From assembly GCF_026212465.1 (NCBI RefSeq), contig NC_080053.1, forward strand, positions 4,829,787 through 4,893,786: a stretch of DNA of 64,000 nucleotides, in the 5' to 3' direction. Under the pieces are notes generated by a model. It worked only from the letters and a program-made list of their open reading frames with translations, was not told the origin of the DNA and did no database searches. This document shows, in pieces, positions 35,188 through 51,470 of this stretch; position 1 is the first letter of the stretch; each line of letters begins with the position of its first letter. Origin of the DNA: Amaranthus tricolor. Its lineage: Eukaryota; Streptophyta; Magnoliopsida; Caryophyllales; Amaranthaceae. The position numbers and the translations under genes are program-made.

Positions 35188-37700
35188 TAGTGATAGCCAC
35201 GGTCCGGGTTGGGCCGGTTTCGTTCCGGTTCCATTTGGAACCTGATTCGAACATTCCAGTTTCGGGCGGTTCCAAACGGTTCCTTGGCGGTTCATGAGGC
35301 GGTTCCGGCGGTTTCAACTTGCGGGTCAGACCATCGGTTCTATTTTTATTTTTCCTTTAAATATAATATAAAAAATACTATAATAATACGGACGTACCTT
35401 TGATGATTACTTGATTATTAGCGAAATTCATTGCTTGTCATTGTTATTAAAATATTTACTAAAAAGAATGAAAAAAAATAAATTAATAAGAAACGATAAA
35501 GATGATTAATAAAAAAAGAGGGAGAAAATGGATTTGAACCTAGTACCCGAAGGAATACTAAGCTGCCTACGTATCCCGAAGAAATCAAAGCCCACGTAGT
35601 TCTTTGTCATACCTTTTATTTGTTGTTGTTGAATGTTGATTGATCGTTGTCCGATTGATCCTATTCGTCTTCGTCATCATCATCTGGTTGGTTAGATACT
35701 TCCGCTGACTCTCCTCCTGACGATGATGCAGATGTATCCATCATCATCCATGGATCATCATCGCCTTGATCATCATCGTTCTTTAGTCCTTGCGTTCGAA
35801 GCTCCGCTTGATCCCAATCTTTCTTGGAAACACATATTTGAATACTATTTAGAGCAAGACGAGATATCTTTTCGTCTAAAACTCTTCTACCTGCACTAAA
35901 AGCAGACTCCGATGCAATCGTAGAAGCAGGAATTGCAAGGATATCCTTTGCAATTCTCGATAATATGGGAAACTTTATAGATTTTTCTTTCCACCATTCT
36001 AAAATATTATAGCTATACCTTGGTCAATTTCAAAGTGATGTTTAAGATAATTATCTAATTCTAAATATGAAGTGGAGGGTGAAGAAGAAGATGATCCTAC
36101 AAAACTATCATCTTGGCTTATTATGTTAGCTATTACGGAATTATAATAAGTGGGACGTGCCGAGAGCTAGCACGCCTAGACGTATCGCGACTTGGGTTAT
36201 ATACACTAGCATAGTAATCATAAAGTTCTGTTAAAATTTTTTTACAAGTTCCAACATAATTATGTACATCACTAGGCGGGCGATCTAATGATTGGTAGTA
36301 AAATCCAATTACTTTAGTAAGGATTTCTGTCTTAAAACATGGGTCTAAAATTGTCGCAATTCCATAAATAAAAGGAAAATCAATAAAATATGTCTTCCAC
36401 TTGTCCATCATATCTGCAAGAATCGGCTTTAAATATGTGTTAGTATCATCATGCGAATGTTTAAGAAGATGATAAAAAATAGTAATACATTCACTTATTA
36501 CTAAGTGGACGTTTGGTTCGTAAACATTTGAAAATATCTTAGTTGCGTGGTCATACGCTTCTAATATTTTCTGTGCACCTATAGCTAGTTCCCATGTGTC
36601 ATCACTTATATAGCTATCTGTACACTCACTATAAAGTTGTGTTATAACTGGACGATAAGCAATCGCTTTTTTTAATAAATCGTGGATTGAGCCCCAACGT
36701 GTAGGAGTATCTAATGACCAATACACTTTTTTTAATTGATAATGGTCACATAATTACTTATATCTTCTCTTTACCTGTCCAACTCTAAGCCATTCACTAT
36801 GTCTCTAATGGGATCTAATAAATCACTTAATTGTTTAATACCTGCTTGGCAAGATAAGTTTACTATATGAGCACAACAACGTACGTGTAATAATTTACCC
36901 CCAAGGATAATACTAAAGGCAGGTTCGTTATACAAAAGTTCGATGCATTTAATGTTGGCAGTTGCATTATCGGTAGAACAACAAAATATCTTATCTAACA
37001 AGTTCCATTCTTTACATATCTCTATTAATCTGTATTTTATTTTTCACCCGTATGTCTTTCGAGCATTACCTTAAAAGAAAGTATTCTTTTTTGAATAATC
37101 CAATTTTGATCTATCCGATGTGCTGTTACACACATATAAGCTTCTAAATGTGGGGAAGCAGACCAAATATTAGCTGTTATGCTAACCCTACCATTAAAAG
37201 ATTTAAACATTTCTACTAATTCATAGCGCATTGATTCATATAATTTAATTGTGCGTCGTTTAAGAGTGTTCCTAGATTTCTCTATATTGTGGTTGCAAAG
37301 TTATTCTAGTATAATGCTCGTATGCCCTACTTTCACCATGGTTAAATGGCAATTCACAAATTACATATTTAGAAAATTCATCAATCATATCATTACGATT
37401 ATATTTAAAAGGCATACATCCGCTGGGAATGTCCCACTGTCGGCTTCCACTTATGGTCCCGCTGCCGCTTGCTGCATGAGTTTCTTTTGTGATTCCATGC
37501 TTCTTTGCCAAATGTTTGTTAAAAGATCCCATACCACCACCTAACACGTATTCACAAAACACAAAAAATGAATTTTTAATATATTCTTGATTTATAAAAT
37601 ATGAATATCATGTATGTATAAAAACTTAAAAACTATTTACCTCTAGTGAAATTGTATGAAACTAAGGGATTTACTCCTTGACTTTCACAAATTTGACAAG

Positions 37701-40173
<2,473 letters not shown>

Positions 40174-41212
40174 CATGTGAAACAGCTCTACCACTAGGGG
40201 GTGGCATTGCCGGAAAAGGTTGTCTTACTGGTTCATCTTCATCTAAATTTAAATATAAAGACATACTCAAATACCACAATATATAAATAAATAATAATTT
40301 AAAATTTAATCAATTTAAAGAATAAAATTATAAAACTAACCGATAGTTTGGAAATTGACTCGTTTACCACGAGCTTGTATTTGTTGTTGTTGTTGTAGTT
40401 GTAGTTGTTCTTCATCTGATCTTGTTGATGACTGTCGAGATCTATGTATCCCAATAGGGGTCGTTGCTTCCTCTTCTTGTTCTTCTTCTTCTTCTTCAAT
40501 TTGTATTTCTCTTTCCATTTCTTCTGCATAATCGTGTAATTCTTGGTCGTACCCTTCTAGATAATTTGGTTCATAATTATAATTACTAATCCAAGGTGTT
40601 GTTGATACCGACAGAGTTGAAGTGGGCTTTCTTTTGGAGCTAGCACCTCCCAATAATTTTGTCACTTTAGTAACTTTTTTAGAGGCTTTTTTCAAAAAAG
40701 AAGACATGATAATATTGAAATAGTAATGAAATTAAGAAATAAATAAATAATTAAAAGACTAATTATGCAATTAACTAAATTAAGAAATAATTAAAAGACT
40801 AATTATATAATTAAGACAATAATTGCGTAATTAAGTAATTAAGTAATTAAGTAATTAAGTAGAGAGAGTAAGTAGAGAGAGTAGGAGAAGAGATGAGTTG
40901 TGAATGAAAATGATTGAAAGTGATGTGTATTTATAGTAAAAATCACAACGGCTAGTTAACGGCTATTTTTTGGACGGTTCCAAAGAACCGCTGGGTCGGT
41001 TCACCCGGCCGGTTCCGGTTCCAAGGAACCGTTGGTCCGGGTGAACCGGCCCGCGGTTCTTAGGTCCGGTTCAAGCGGTTTTTTCCGGCGGTTTCACGGT
41101 TCCGCGGTTCGGGTCGGTTCGGAACCTGTCGCGAACAGTTCCGGTTCCAGGACGGTTTCAAGCGGTTCGGGACCGGTTCGGTTTCGGGTAACCCGCTCCG
41201 TGGCCATCACTA

Positions 41213-41474
41213 GTAGTTTTATATTATTAATTTCTTAATTATTTTGATTTATGTGTATTTGGTTAAAGAAAAATGGTTTTTTTTTATTATATATGTTTTG
41301 TAATTAAAATAGACATAATTTGAATACTTTAAATAATATAAAGTTTATATAGAGTTAAATCGGGTAAATTTGGGTTAACTAATTTTGTTTCATGCGAAGT
41401 TTCATTAATTTTGTTTCATGGGATAACTATATATGTTAAAAGTTGTTATTAATTTTATGTTCTCGGTAAAAAAG
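41213..41474. other. AT-rich gap between hAT and copia
   Basis: No gene. It may be the continuation of the CACTA remnant displaced by the hAT insertion. Confidence 0.35.
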
Positions 41475-44434
41475 AAGATCTCGCCGGAAAAGGGACAATC
41501 GCCGTTAAAACAAAAAATGGCTCATCAAAATTAATTCATGAAGTATTCTATGTTCCTGGCCTTGCACAAAATTTATTAAGTGTGGGGCAATTAATTAAAA
41601 AAGGATATATGGTTAGATTTGAGTATAACAAATGTCAAATTTATGATAAAAATAAGGGTCAGATAATAACAACTGTCGAAATGGCTCCCAACAAAATATT
41701 CCCATTAAAACTGCTATTTGAAGAAAAAATGGCTTTAAGCTCAATAAATGATGAATCCACCCTTATGGCATTTGAGATTCGGGCATCTAAATTTTAACAG
41801 TCTAAAACTATTAAAACAAAAAGAATTGGTAATTGGACTATCATAAATAAAAAATGAAAGAAAAATTTGCGAAGGCTGTATATATGACAAGATGCACATA
41901 TTGTCATTTTCTACCGCATCTTGGAGGGCTAAGGCTCCTCTGGAGCTTGTTCATGCAGATATATGGGGTCCGACCAAGAATCCCTCTCTTCGCGGAAAAA
42001 TATATTTTCTTTTATTCGTAGATGACTACTCCCGCATGATGTGGGTATATTTCCTGGAGAAAAAATCAAAAACTTTTTCCCACTTCATGCAATTCAAAGC
42101 CCTTAAAGAAAATCAAACTGGGCATTCTCTTAAGATTCTTAGAACGGATCGTGGCGGAGAATTTACAAGCAACGAATTCAACAGCTTCTGTAAGAAGCAT
42201 GGAATTAAAAGTGAACTTACAGCAAGGCGTACACCTCAACAAAATGGTGTCGCAGAAAGGAAAAACCGCACTATAGCTGAGATGGCCCGCAACATGATGC
42301 AAGGTAAACATCTACCCAAAAGATACAAGGCCGAAGCTGTTCAAACGGCAATATATATCCTCAATAGATCTCCCACAATATATATCCTCAATAGATCTCC
42401 CACAAAAGCAGTTAAGGATTTAACACCATATGAAGCTTGGCACAAGAGAAAGCCAAGAGTAGAGCACCTCAAAGTGTTCGTATGCGTAGCTTATGCCCAC
42501 ATCCCGAAGGAGAATCGGGAAAAGCTCGATGAGAAGGAAGAAAAATGTATATTCATTGGATACAGTCACGAAACAAAAGGATATCGCCTCTACAAGCCTG
42601 AATCTAAAGAATTAATCATCTCTAGAGACGTAATTTTTGACGAAGCAGCCGAATGGACGTGGAAAGAAAAAGAAATTGAACCTCTCGCGAAGGAGATACT
42701 CTCCCAAGAGATTTAAGTGAAGAAGACGGAGCAGACCAACCCATCATCTCCGAGTCCAAGCACACCTGGAAGTACAAGATCATCCCCAAGCTCAATAAGC
42801 CAAACATCACGTTCAAATCCTTAACATCAAGAAGCCCGAAGATCAACACGAGATCGGCAACCGCCATCATGGCTACAAGATTACCATTATGACTAAGCAA
42901 TGATGGCTCTCTTCTCTAGTGAGCCACAAACATTTCAAGAAGCAACACAAAAAGAAACATGGATTGAGGCTATGAATGAAGAAATCAAAATAATCGAGAA
43001 GAATCAAACATGGGAACTTGTAGACAAACAACAAGACAAGGAAGTCATCGTACTCAAGTGGGTCTACAAGGTGAAACATAACGATGATGGCTCCATCAAC
43101 AAATACAAAGAAAGGCTTGTAGCAAACGGATATGCGCAACAACCAGGAATCGACTTCAACGAAACATATGCACCAGTTGTCCGCATGGAGACAATCAAAA
43201 CAGTCCTGGCATTAGCAGTACAACATCAGCTACCAGTCTTTCAGCTCGATATCAAATCAGCATTTCTAAATAGAGAACTCGAAGAAGAAGTGTACGTCGA
43301 GCAACCGCAGGGATACGTCATCAAAGGCCAAGAAGACAAAGTATACCGCCTTCGAAAAGCTCTGTACGGACTCAAACAAGCACCCCGAGCGTGGAACAAC
43401 AACATCGAAAATTATCTTCTCCAGCATGGTTTCATCAAGAGTCCGAGTGAACCATCATTATACATCAAGACACGAGGTAACAACTTTCTCATTTTATGCC
43501 TGTACGTGGATGATCTAATCTATACAGGCACACATCCAACAATGATCGAAGAATTTAAAAAGGCTATGATGAAGGAGTACGAGATGACAGACCTTGGTAC
43601 AATGAAATACTTTCTTGGCATACAAATCAAACAAAGCCCAGTAAGAATATTTCTATCACAAGAGAAATACGCAGAAGACCTTCTCAAGAAATTCAACATG
43701 GGTGAATGTAAACCGCTGGCTACACCAATGGAAATCAATGAGAAGTTATCAAAGTACGATGGCAAACCTAAAGTCGATGGAGCGTATCGAAGCTTGGTCG
43801 GCTCTCTCATTTATCTCACACATACAAGACCAAATATTGTCAGCGCTGTCAGCATCGTATCCAGGTTCAGGAGTGAACTGAGCAAGGATCATCTAACAGC
43901 AGCAAAGAGGGTTCTCAGATAAATTAAGGGAACGAAAAGCTATGGGATCATGTACGAAACTGAAAAAGATTTCAAGCTCGCAGGATACACCGATAGTGAC
44001 TGCGCTGGAAGCGTGGATGATAGAAAAAGTACAAGCGGGTACGTATTTCAGCTTGGAAACAAGATGGTCTCATGGTCATAAAAAAAATAGGCGACAGTAG
44101 TTTTATCATCAGCAGAAGCAGAGTACATTGCAGCAACAAGTGCAGCATGTGAAGCAGTCTGGCTCAGAAGGATATTAATCGATCTACAACATAAGCAAAA
44201 GACACCAACTACAATGTTTCGCGACAACATGTCAACAATAGCAATGACGAAGAATTCAGTGTTTCATAGCAGATCAAAAACACATCAAGATACGACATCA
44301 CTACATTCGTGAGTTAGTAGACAAGAAAGAGATTGCAAGACGGGGGAGCAACTCGTAGACATTTTCACAAAACCCATATCAACTGATAGATTTATCGAGT
44401 TCAGAAGACAACTCAGAGTTCAAGATTTTTCAGA
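41475..44434 (+). pseudogene. 5'-truncated Ty1/copia pol
   Basis: The order is copia-type: remnant of the protease/gag-pre-integrase region (VFYVPGLAQNLLSVGQL, then WHLRFGHLN in a shifted frame), integrase (ELVHADIWGP, FVDDYSR, RTDRGGEFTS, TPQQNGVAERKNRT), reverse transcriptase (WVYKVKHN, YAPVVRMETIK, QLDIKSAFLN, YGLKQAPRAW, LYVDDLIYTG) and RNase H (GYTDSDCAG, STSGYVF, SSAEAEYIAA, LVDIFTKP). gag, the protease active site and the 5' LTR are absent. Stops at 41852, 42714, 43920 and several after 44080, plus frame changes, make it non-coding as a whole. A 27-nt duplication lies in the integrase near 42350. Confidence 0.88.
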
Positions 44435-44442
44435 TTAGGGGG
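44433..44442 (+). promoter_or_regulatory. Polypurine tract of the copia element
   Basis: GATTAGGGGG immediately before the TG start of the 3' LTR; primes plus-strand DNA synthesis in this family. Confidence 0.6.
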
Positions 44443-44758
44443 TGTTTAAATAATCTAGAAAAATCTAGGATTTTAATTAAACATAAAAAAATATCTAAAC
44501 TAAAGATTTTACAAAAAAAATTTATCTATAATATAATAAAAGTTCCTAGAAAAAGTAATTAAAAAAAATAAAAATATCTAAAATATTTTAATAAACTTGT
44601 AACTAAACTATCACTATAAATACCCATTGATGTAATCAATTTTTGGGCAATAAATAAGAATAGCCATTTTACATATTCACTCATCTTCCTCTCCAAATAA
44701 ATCAATTCACTATTTTTCTATCTAAATTTTCCTACATAAAATTTTATCACATAATCAC
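44443..44758 (+). mobile_element. 3' LTR of the truncated copia
   Basis: Starts TGTTTAAATAATCTAG right after the polypurine tract. It contains a TATA box (TATAAATA near 44616). The end near ATCACATAATCA is approximate, since there is no 5' LTR to compare. Confidence 0.55.
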
Positions 44759-44759
44759 T

Positions 44760-46531
44760 AAAATTAAATGGATCTTTTTATTAAGAAAGTAATATGTACA
44801 CAATTTGTTTTTTTAGTATTAAAAACTAAGTTACTAAATTCAAAAGGGTATTCAAGACTGGTATGGATTTATTTTAGAAAAAAAAAATCCAAATTTATTA
44901 TCTCTGTACCATTCTATTCGCATCATTTGCATTTTAGCTTGTTCCACTAATTTTGAATCATTTTTATATTTGAAAAGGAACCAACAATTTTTATTTTCAG
45001 ATATACATTATAACTCTCTTTAAATTTTATCTTTATAATTTAAACTAGTTTTTCATTAATTAACAAACATATATTTTTTCTTAAAAGAAGCTCAATCTAT
45101 GTTATAGAGGAAGTAGTAAATTCATACGTACGAAGTATTTAAAAAATAAAAATAGTTTTAAAAATGACAATTTTTGGTTTAGAAGGATGTTTGTCTGGCG
45201 GGCCTTTTCCCTCATTGGTCATAGAGAAATTATTAGAAATACTTCATGTTATTGCTCCTATTTTTACCATTATTTCTTGGGGGATTTCAGACAACATAGA
45301 AACTCAAAGAGAGGAAGAATTCCACCGATTAATCAATCATTGTATTTAAAATGTATTCAAATTTCATATGATTTTTAATATTAAAGGATTTGGGTTTTGT
45401 TGACGACAGAACAAACCCAGGTATTGTTTTATATCTTTTTTTTTTTTTAAACAACTTTGATTTTGTATGATCCATGCATCATTTACCATTCTTTTCAATT
45501 TGATTATGATTATATGTGAAATCAATATGTTTAATATTTTTTTTATGATCAACTCTCATCTTTTTCACATTATATTATTTGATTAATTTTTTTTAATTTT
45601 CATTTCTCATATGCACATCTATAAATTAAGGCTATAAATCTAATGTCTGTACATATGAATAATAAATTGAAAATAGGGAATTGTAGACATACTTAAGAGC
45701 TTCTATAAGAAATTTGATGGAAAACATATCACTATGATGATTTAGGGTAGGCTCAAGGGGCATTCACCCAAAGCCATTAATACTCATTGTTAAATATAAA
45801 GGCCCCTCGGAGAAAATTCAAAAATTCATAAACGAACAAACTAAATAAATAGGTTTGGGAAACTTAAATTTGGCCCGCCAAACACCAATTCCCTATAAAT
45901 TATTAAGTAACTTTGACAGAGCTAAAATTAGTTTTTCAAATATATAATTAATTAGCTTCTGTTCCAACCTTTACCACTAACCCATTGAGCATGAATTTTT
46001 ATGTTTTGAGGGAATGCAAATTGGTTTTAATGGGTTTTTTTGTTAGAGATGCTAAGTTATTAGTTAACAAATTTATTATACAAAACTTTTTTATAATATT
46101 ATTTATAGTAGATGTTATTTACAACTAAAATTAGACATTTATATAGTTTTTATTTATTTTTTTATTGAGGTTTTAATGAGAGATTGGTTGTTGTTTATTT
46201 AATGGGTTACTAAAAAAAGGAGTATTTACATAAGCACGCTCTACAATAATAATATTTTATTACCCTAACGCCATTAAATGGCTCTTCCCTAGACTGTTGT
46301 AAAGGGGTTGGGTGTACGCAACCATATTTTATTAGTGAAAACACTAAGAAAGAGGTTGTTATGCTACTTTATATAAATACATTCTATTGCCTCATAATGA
46401 AATATGGATATTTAGCAAGTTCAGATTAATCATTTGTATATCTATGGAATAAAGATACATCAAGGCTTAAGAAATTCCAATTCTTCTACAGGAGATTATT
46501 GTGTTTGTAAGAAGGCTGGCTTCCTACGCTT
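44760..46531. other. Intergenic, upstream of the thioredoxin gene
   Basis: No gene recognised. A GC-richer patch at 45740-45880 (GGTAGGCTCAAGGGGCATTC, AAGGCCCCTCGG, GGCCCGCC) resembles hAT MITE vocabulary seen at 1014 and 24316, but no paired ends were found. The thioredoxin promoter and 5' UTR should lie at the right end. Confidence 0.4.
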
Positions 46532-49500
46532 AATGGGACAGTGCTGGACTAGGGTAATTTTCATCCATTTTGATTTTGAATTAGGCTTAGAAATACGTTG
46601 AGTGTAACATTTGTATTTTTTATTGTTTCCATGTTTTAGGTTTGATGTATTCCTCTTTGCACACAACGTTGAAGCTTAATGCTTTGTTCATGATTAAATG
46701 TTTTCTTGAATGCTAACAAGGACTTGTAGTTGTTGTAGTTGTTTTAGTATTATAACTATAGGATTATAGGGTTTATCTTTAGTGAAAACAATATTTTGGA
46801 TTATTTGTAACTTTATGAGATAATTATAAGATCATGAGTCGAGTTATTTTTATGTAAGATGAATTTTCATTGTGCATGATGGGCTTGAGTCATAATAAGA
46901 ATATTTAGAATATTTAACTTTGATAGTTACGCAATTGCAAAGGACATCATAAGCGGCGTCAAATTGGTGGAAAAGTTCAAAGTATTTCTAAAGAAGATAT
47001 TTGGGAAGAGAAACTAACCGAAGCCAGAAAAAATGACAAAATTGTAAGTTGATACACCATCATCCATTTTTGTTCTAAAATTTCCATAGCACTTCACTTT
47101 TCTATTAATTTAATTTATATTTACTACACCCTCCGTTCTTTTTTTATCTTTCACTTTGAGTTTTTCACACATATTGAGGAAGATAGAATTTTTGGGTTAT
47201 AGTGCGTATTGTTTTAATTAAATAGTAGTGTGAAATAATGATTGTATTGAAAATATGAGGTTGTAATGGGTATTATTTTAATTAAATGTGGGCAATGTTA
47301 CCAACATAATATACCCTAAGAGCTGAGTATAATACTTGATATTTGGACATGTTTTTGTTGTTATAAGGGGGGTTCAATGTGCCGGATAAGTGTCGGGCCA
47401 GACTTAAGTAAATATAGGCCAAGTTCGAAAAGAGCTCTTTAAACTTAATATGGCCTTTAAATGAGCCGGCCTTTGAAATTCCGATCCGGCTCAACCTGGC
47501 CCATTTTTGTTACTAAAAATTATTAAATATCTATTTATCAATTTATAACAATTAAATTATCATTTATGATAATTAAATTGAAAAAAAAAATTAATAATCC
47601 CCATTGACATTGTCATTATAATATTTAATTATACATTAATTATGCTATTTACAAAGACCAATTTCCAACCCTTATTCAACTCTTTTATAACCCGCTTCAT
47701 TTTAATTATAGTAGAGCCAATTTTCGGTCCAATACTTACAAAACCTATCTAAAAACGGGTTGGATAAGGGCTCAAAATAGGGGTCTGGCCCATTAAACAC
47801 CCCTAGTTGTTATTATAACATAAAGTAACATATAAGAAATAGTAAGATATATACCTTTTTGAATATGCTTCGTGTCCAACATTTTATTTTATGAGGGATG
47901 GATGGGTCATCCTGGTCTCCAAGGAAATTTCTTCAATTAGTGTTATGATTAGTACTAGGGAGTGAAATCATTGAAATAGGTGATGGAACGGTTGAGAAAT
48001 ACGAATAGTAACTGCAGCAGGGGCACTAAATTGCACGTTTGAGAAACAACATATTGTGACCTCTTGTCTTTGAGAATGCTAGGGGCACTAATCATTTATA
48101 TTTTGGACTCTTCACCAAAGACACACTCAACTCCATGCCATCAAGTACCATGCTTAAAATAGCTAAGTTATCACTTGGGTGAACCAAGCCACCTCTTCCA
48201 ACTATTACCTATAAAGTTTTCTACCCAATCAGCTGAGACAGTAAAACCTTGATGATACAGTTTAATTCTTATCAATCTTGTAACTGGTTTAGCTATATGG
48301 AATTGTTTTGGCTTGTTTTTTATTTTTTTAAATTTTATGTATGATGTATAATAATTGTGTGTGAAACATAAATATCGAATCCCATCATTATAGCAGACTT
48401 TAAATAGGTTAAGACATCAAGAGATATGAAACTTTAGCGTTACTCATTAAAAGTTCAATTTCATGTGCGACATAGTTTTTCTCGTTCATCGTGTTAATAC
48501 TTAGTAGCCCTTTCATTAACTTCATTATATAGTCTTATTATAACTTTTCCGAGCTTATCTTAAAGATGTCTTTTGACTTTTTATTTTGTGAAGAGAAGTG
48601 ACTCCGAGTGATTAAGTGATGTAAAGGTTTTTTAGGTAATGTGGGACTTAATTTGCCTTGATATTTTGTAACACAGGTTGTGGTGAAATTCTGTGCAAAA
48701 TGGTGCAAGAATTGTAAAGAGATAGCAACAACCTACCGTGAACTTGCTGATAAATATCCTACTTTAGTTTTCCTCTCCGTAGATGTTGATGAAATGACAG
48801 TAAGTTTTCTTACTTTCACATTATTTCTTCTTTAAAAAAAATTAAATTTAGAGAGTTGGATAGAGGTTTTTTGGAGGGTAATTGAAAAGCTTTTATTTCA
48901 AAGCACCAAAACATTACATCAAACTTTACATAAATTGTAAACAAACCTTCCAGGAAAGACTCCTTACTAAGTACCAATTAACAAACTCCCAAAACGAAAA
49001 GAATTATAATGATAAAAACTTTGTGAAACTTTCCAACACTAGCCTTTCTAGCGCTCTTTGGCCTCAGTCTTACGCGCACCTAGGAAACTTTTCAAGAAAT
49101 CACTCATTCTAAGATTACTCCCCACCAAGTACGCTTAACAGTGGAGTTATTAGCAAATAGGTTCACATGAAAAAAAAATGCACCTTATTAATATGAGTAG
49201 TCTACCAGTTCTTTTCAAATCTCAATTAGGGGTATCACAAAGTTAGTGCTATTTTTGCAAGGTAATGTCAATTTATGTCCATAGGGATCAAGACAATCTG
49301 TATTCTTAACCTTTTTTTTATTACTTTTTAATTTTTTTAGTGTCTTTGTATACATCACAACACAACAAACTAAGGTGTGCTGGTTACTTTAGGTTTTAGT
49401 AGTGAACCAAAGACGGGCTAAATTTATAAAGTAATGATTTGTGAGTGGAATCTACGCCTGGGCTTCCCTTGATCTTAAACCGAGTTATTTGTTTATAAAT

Positions 49501-49834
49501 TCTATTAATATTAAATTGTCTAACATATAAAATAGAAGAAAGATAGCTAAATTTGTTCAGCATACATAATATAGGTGCTTTACCCACCCTATGCAAGTAT
49601 ACCTTACATTGGCTTTTGCATGGTATTGTTGTATTCTCTTGCATAGTTGTGGATTGATAACAAGACTATTATTGTTTTCCATTGTAGGAATTTAGCGCTT
49701 CATTTGATATCAAAGCTACCCCAACCTTTTACTTTCTTAGATCTGGACAACCTATGGACAAACTTGTAGGAGCCAACAAAGTAGAACTTCGCAGGAAGCT
49801 TGCTACAATTGCTGAGTTATCATCGAGAATGTAA
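46532..49834 (+). CDS. Thioredoxin h-like protein, WCKNC active site
   Basis: Four exons join in phase 0: 46532-46552, 46927-47043, 48677-48799, 49688-49834 (408 nt, 135 aa). The product fits plant thioredoxin h of the TRX h9 group: an N-terminal MGQC that could be myristoylated and palmitoylated for membrane attachment, a basic extension (GHHKRRQ), then ISKEDIWEEKL, VVVKFCAKWCKNCKEIA, FLSVDVDEM, the cis-Pro loop ATPTF and KLVGANKVEL. Thioredoxins reduce target disulfides in the cytosol or at membranes. The usual WCGPC is here WCKNC: both cysteines remain, but the loop residues that set redox potential differ. The 21-nt first coding exon is supported by the MGxC motif and phase. Intron 2 carries a hAT MITE. 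Alternatives would be a thioredoxin-like protein with altered redox role. Confidence 0.85.
47365..47805. mobile_element. hAT MITE in thioredoxin intron 2
   Basis: 441 bp with ends AAGGGGGGTTCAATG and inverse TAGGGGTGTTTAATGGGCC and a perfect 8-bp duplication GTTGTTAT (47357-47364, 47806-47813). The interior is rich in GGCC words. No coding capacity. Confidence 0.8.
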
Positions 49835-50579
49835 AAGCTTATCAGATTCATGTTGGAAGTTCTCCTTGATGAAAGTGGCTTTGCAATTGCATATGCTTTG
49901 CTAGTCATTCCATGTTGCAAAAGCTCTTGTGCTCACTTATCAATATTAGAAGGCGGATGTGAAGTTTGAAGGACGAAAAGGAATTTATATATATATGTCT
50001 TGCTGCAAATTTCGTGCAATTGTGGTAGCCTTTAAATTGATCCCTAAACTATGCTTGATAATGAGTGACAATTATTCGAATAATAATTTTAAATATCAGA
50101 ATATTTCTATTTTATCCAATGACAACTTTAGTAGAGTATATAATATATTTTCGGCCAATAAGCTTAACTATATGTTGTGTTGATAAATAACTTTTTGTAT
50201 TGTATATTCTCCTATCCATTCTCATTGTCTCATTTTTTGATAATTTTATGACTTTAATAGATTGTCGTACTTTCATTTAAGTCTCCTTAAATATCATCTA
50301 TACTTTTTCTTTATTTTGTTTTATGTAAATATCATTATTATTTTCTTCTATTTTAATCTATACATTTTAATCTTTTTAAATATCATCTACACAATTTAAA
50401 TGTTCTCACTATTTCTAAATTTTAGTGCAAACACAATTTTCTCAATTTCTTAGGGACAAAGTGAGTACTATTTATTGATCACGGTTGTATTTTATTCTTA
50501 ATTTGTGTTTTATTCTTGAGAAAGATTGTATTTTGGTGAAATGATCTCATACCAAGGAGCTCATATGCTAATAACTGGT
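49835..50579. other. 3' flank of the thioredoxin gene
   Basis: Holds the 3' UTR. No further gene seen. Confidence 0.4.
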
Positions 50580-50925
50580 ACTTTTTGTATCCTTAATGCC
50601 CACTTACATCATCCTTAATGCCTACTTACAATATCCTTAATGCCTACTTACAGTATACTTAAATGCGTACATATAGTATCCTTAATGCTTACTTACAGTG
50701 TCCTTAATGTGTATTTACATTATCCTTAAATGCCAACATATAATATCCTTAATGCCTACTTATATCATCCTTGAATACCTACTTATCGTATCCTAAATAC
50801 ATATTTACCGTATCCATAATGCATACTCACAATATCCATAATGTCCATCAAGGAAGCATGTAGTATTTACAATATCTTAAATGGCTACTTACAATATCCT
50901 TAGTGCCCACCGGGTAAGCGTGTAG
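50580..50925. repeat. Minisatellite of ATCCTTAATGCCTACTTACA-type units
   Basis: Roughly a dozen degenerate units of about 22-25 bp. It continues beyond the inserted MITE at 51479-51545, where AATATCTTAAATGTCTACTC and AAGCGTGCAGTACTT recur. Confidence 0.75.
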
Positions 50926-51470
50926 CATAGTTATTAGAATCTCGATCCTGATCTACAACTCTATGATGCTACGATCCCACAACTCAAAAATAGGCGATCG
51001 ATCTGGATCGTAGCTAAGATCTTAATGTGGTAAAATCGTGCGATCCTAGTTAGCTCAACAATTTAGGTGGTAAGATCATAACACGATTCTACGATCCTAC
51101 GATCCTACGATTCGATCCTAAAAGAGTAGTTTTAATCGTAAAATATTTTCATATAATTAAGATTTTATATGTGTATAAATATTATTTGAAATAATTATAT
51201 CAATTCTACGATAAATTTCAAGTTTTTGTTGTTTTGCAGTTTAAAAACAATTATTAAAAGTATTAATTTTTAAGACTTAATAGATGAAGTCAAATAAGTT
51301 TTGTACTTGCATTTTAAAATTTAAAAACGAAAAAAATATAATTGATAATAAGTAAACCAAAGCACATTATTGCATATATGTAAGATCACACGATCCTACG
51401 AACCGATGCTACCGATTTCGATTCTATCCTCTCGATGATCCTAGGTAGAATCTCGATTCTAATAACCTTG
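50926..51470. mobile_element. hAT-like MITE within the minisatellite
   Basis: 545 bp with ends CATAGTTATTAGAATC and inverse CAAGGTTATTAGAATC, and a perfect 8-bp duplication GCGTGTAG (50918-50925, 51471-51478). Removing it gives a junction matching the neighbouring minisatellite unit near 50853 (AAGCATGTAGTATTTACAAT). The interior is rich in CGATCCTACGATCC words. Confidence 0.8.
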
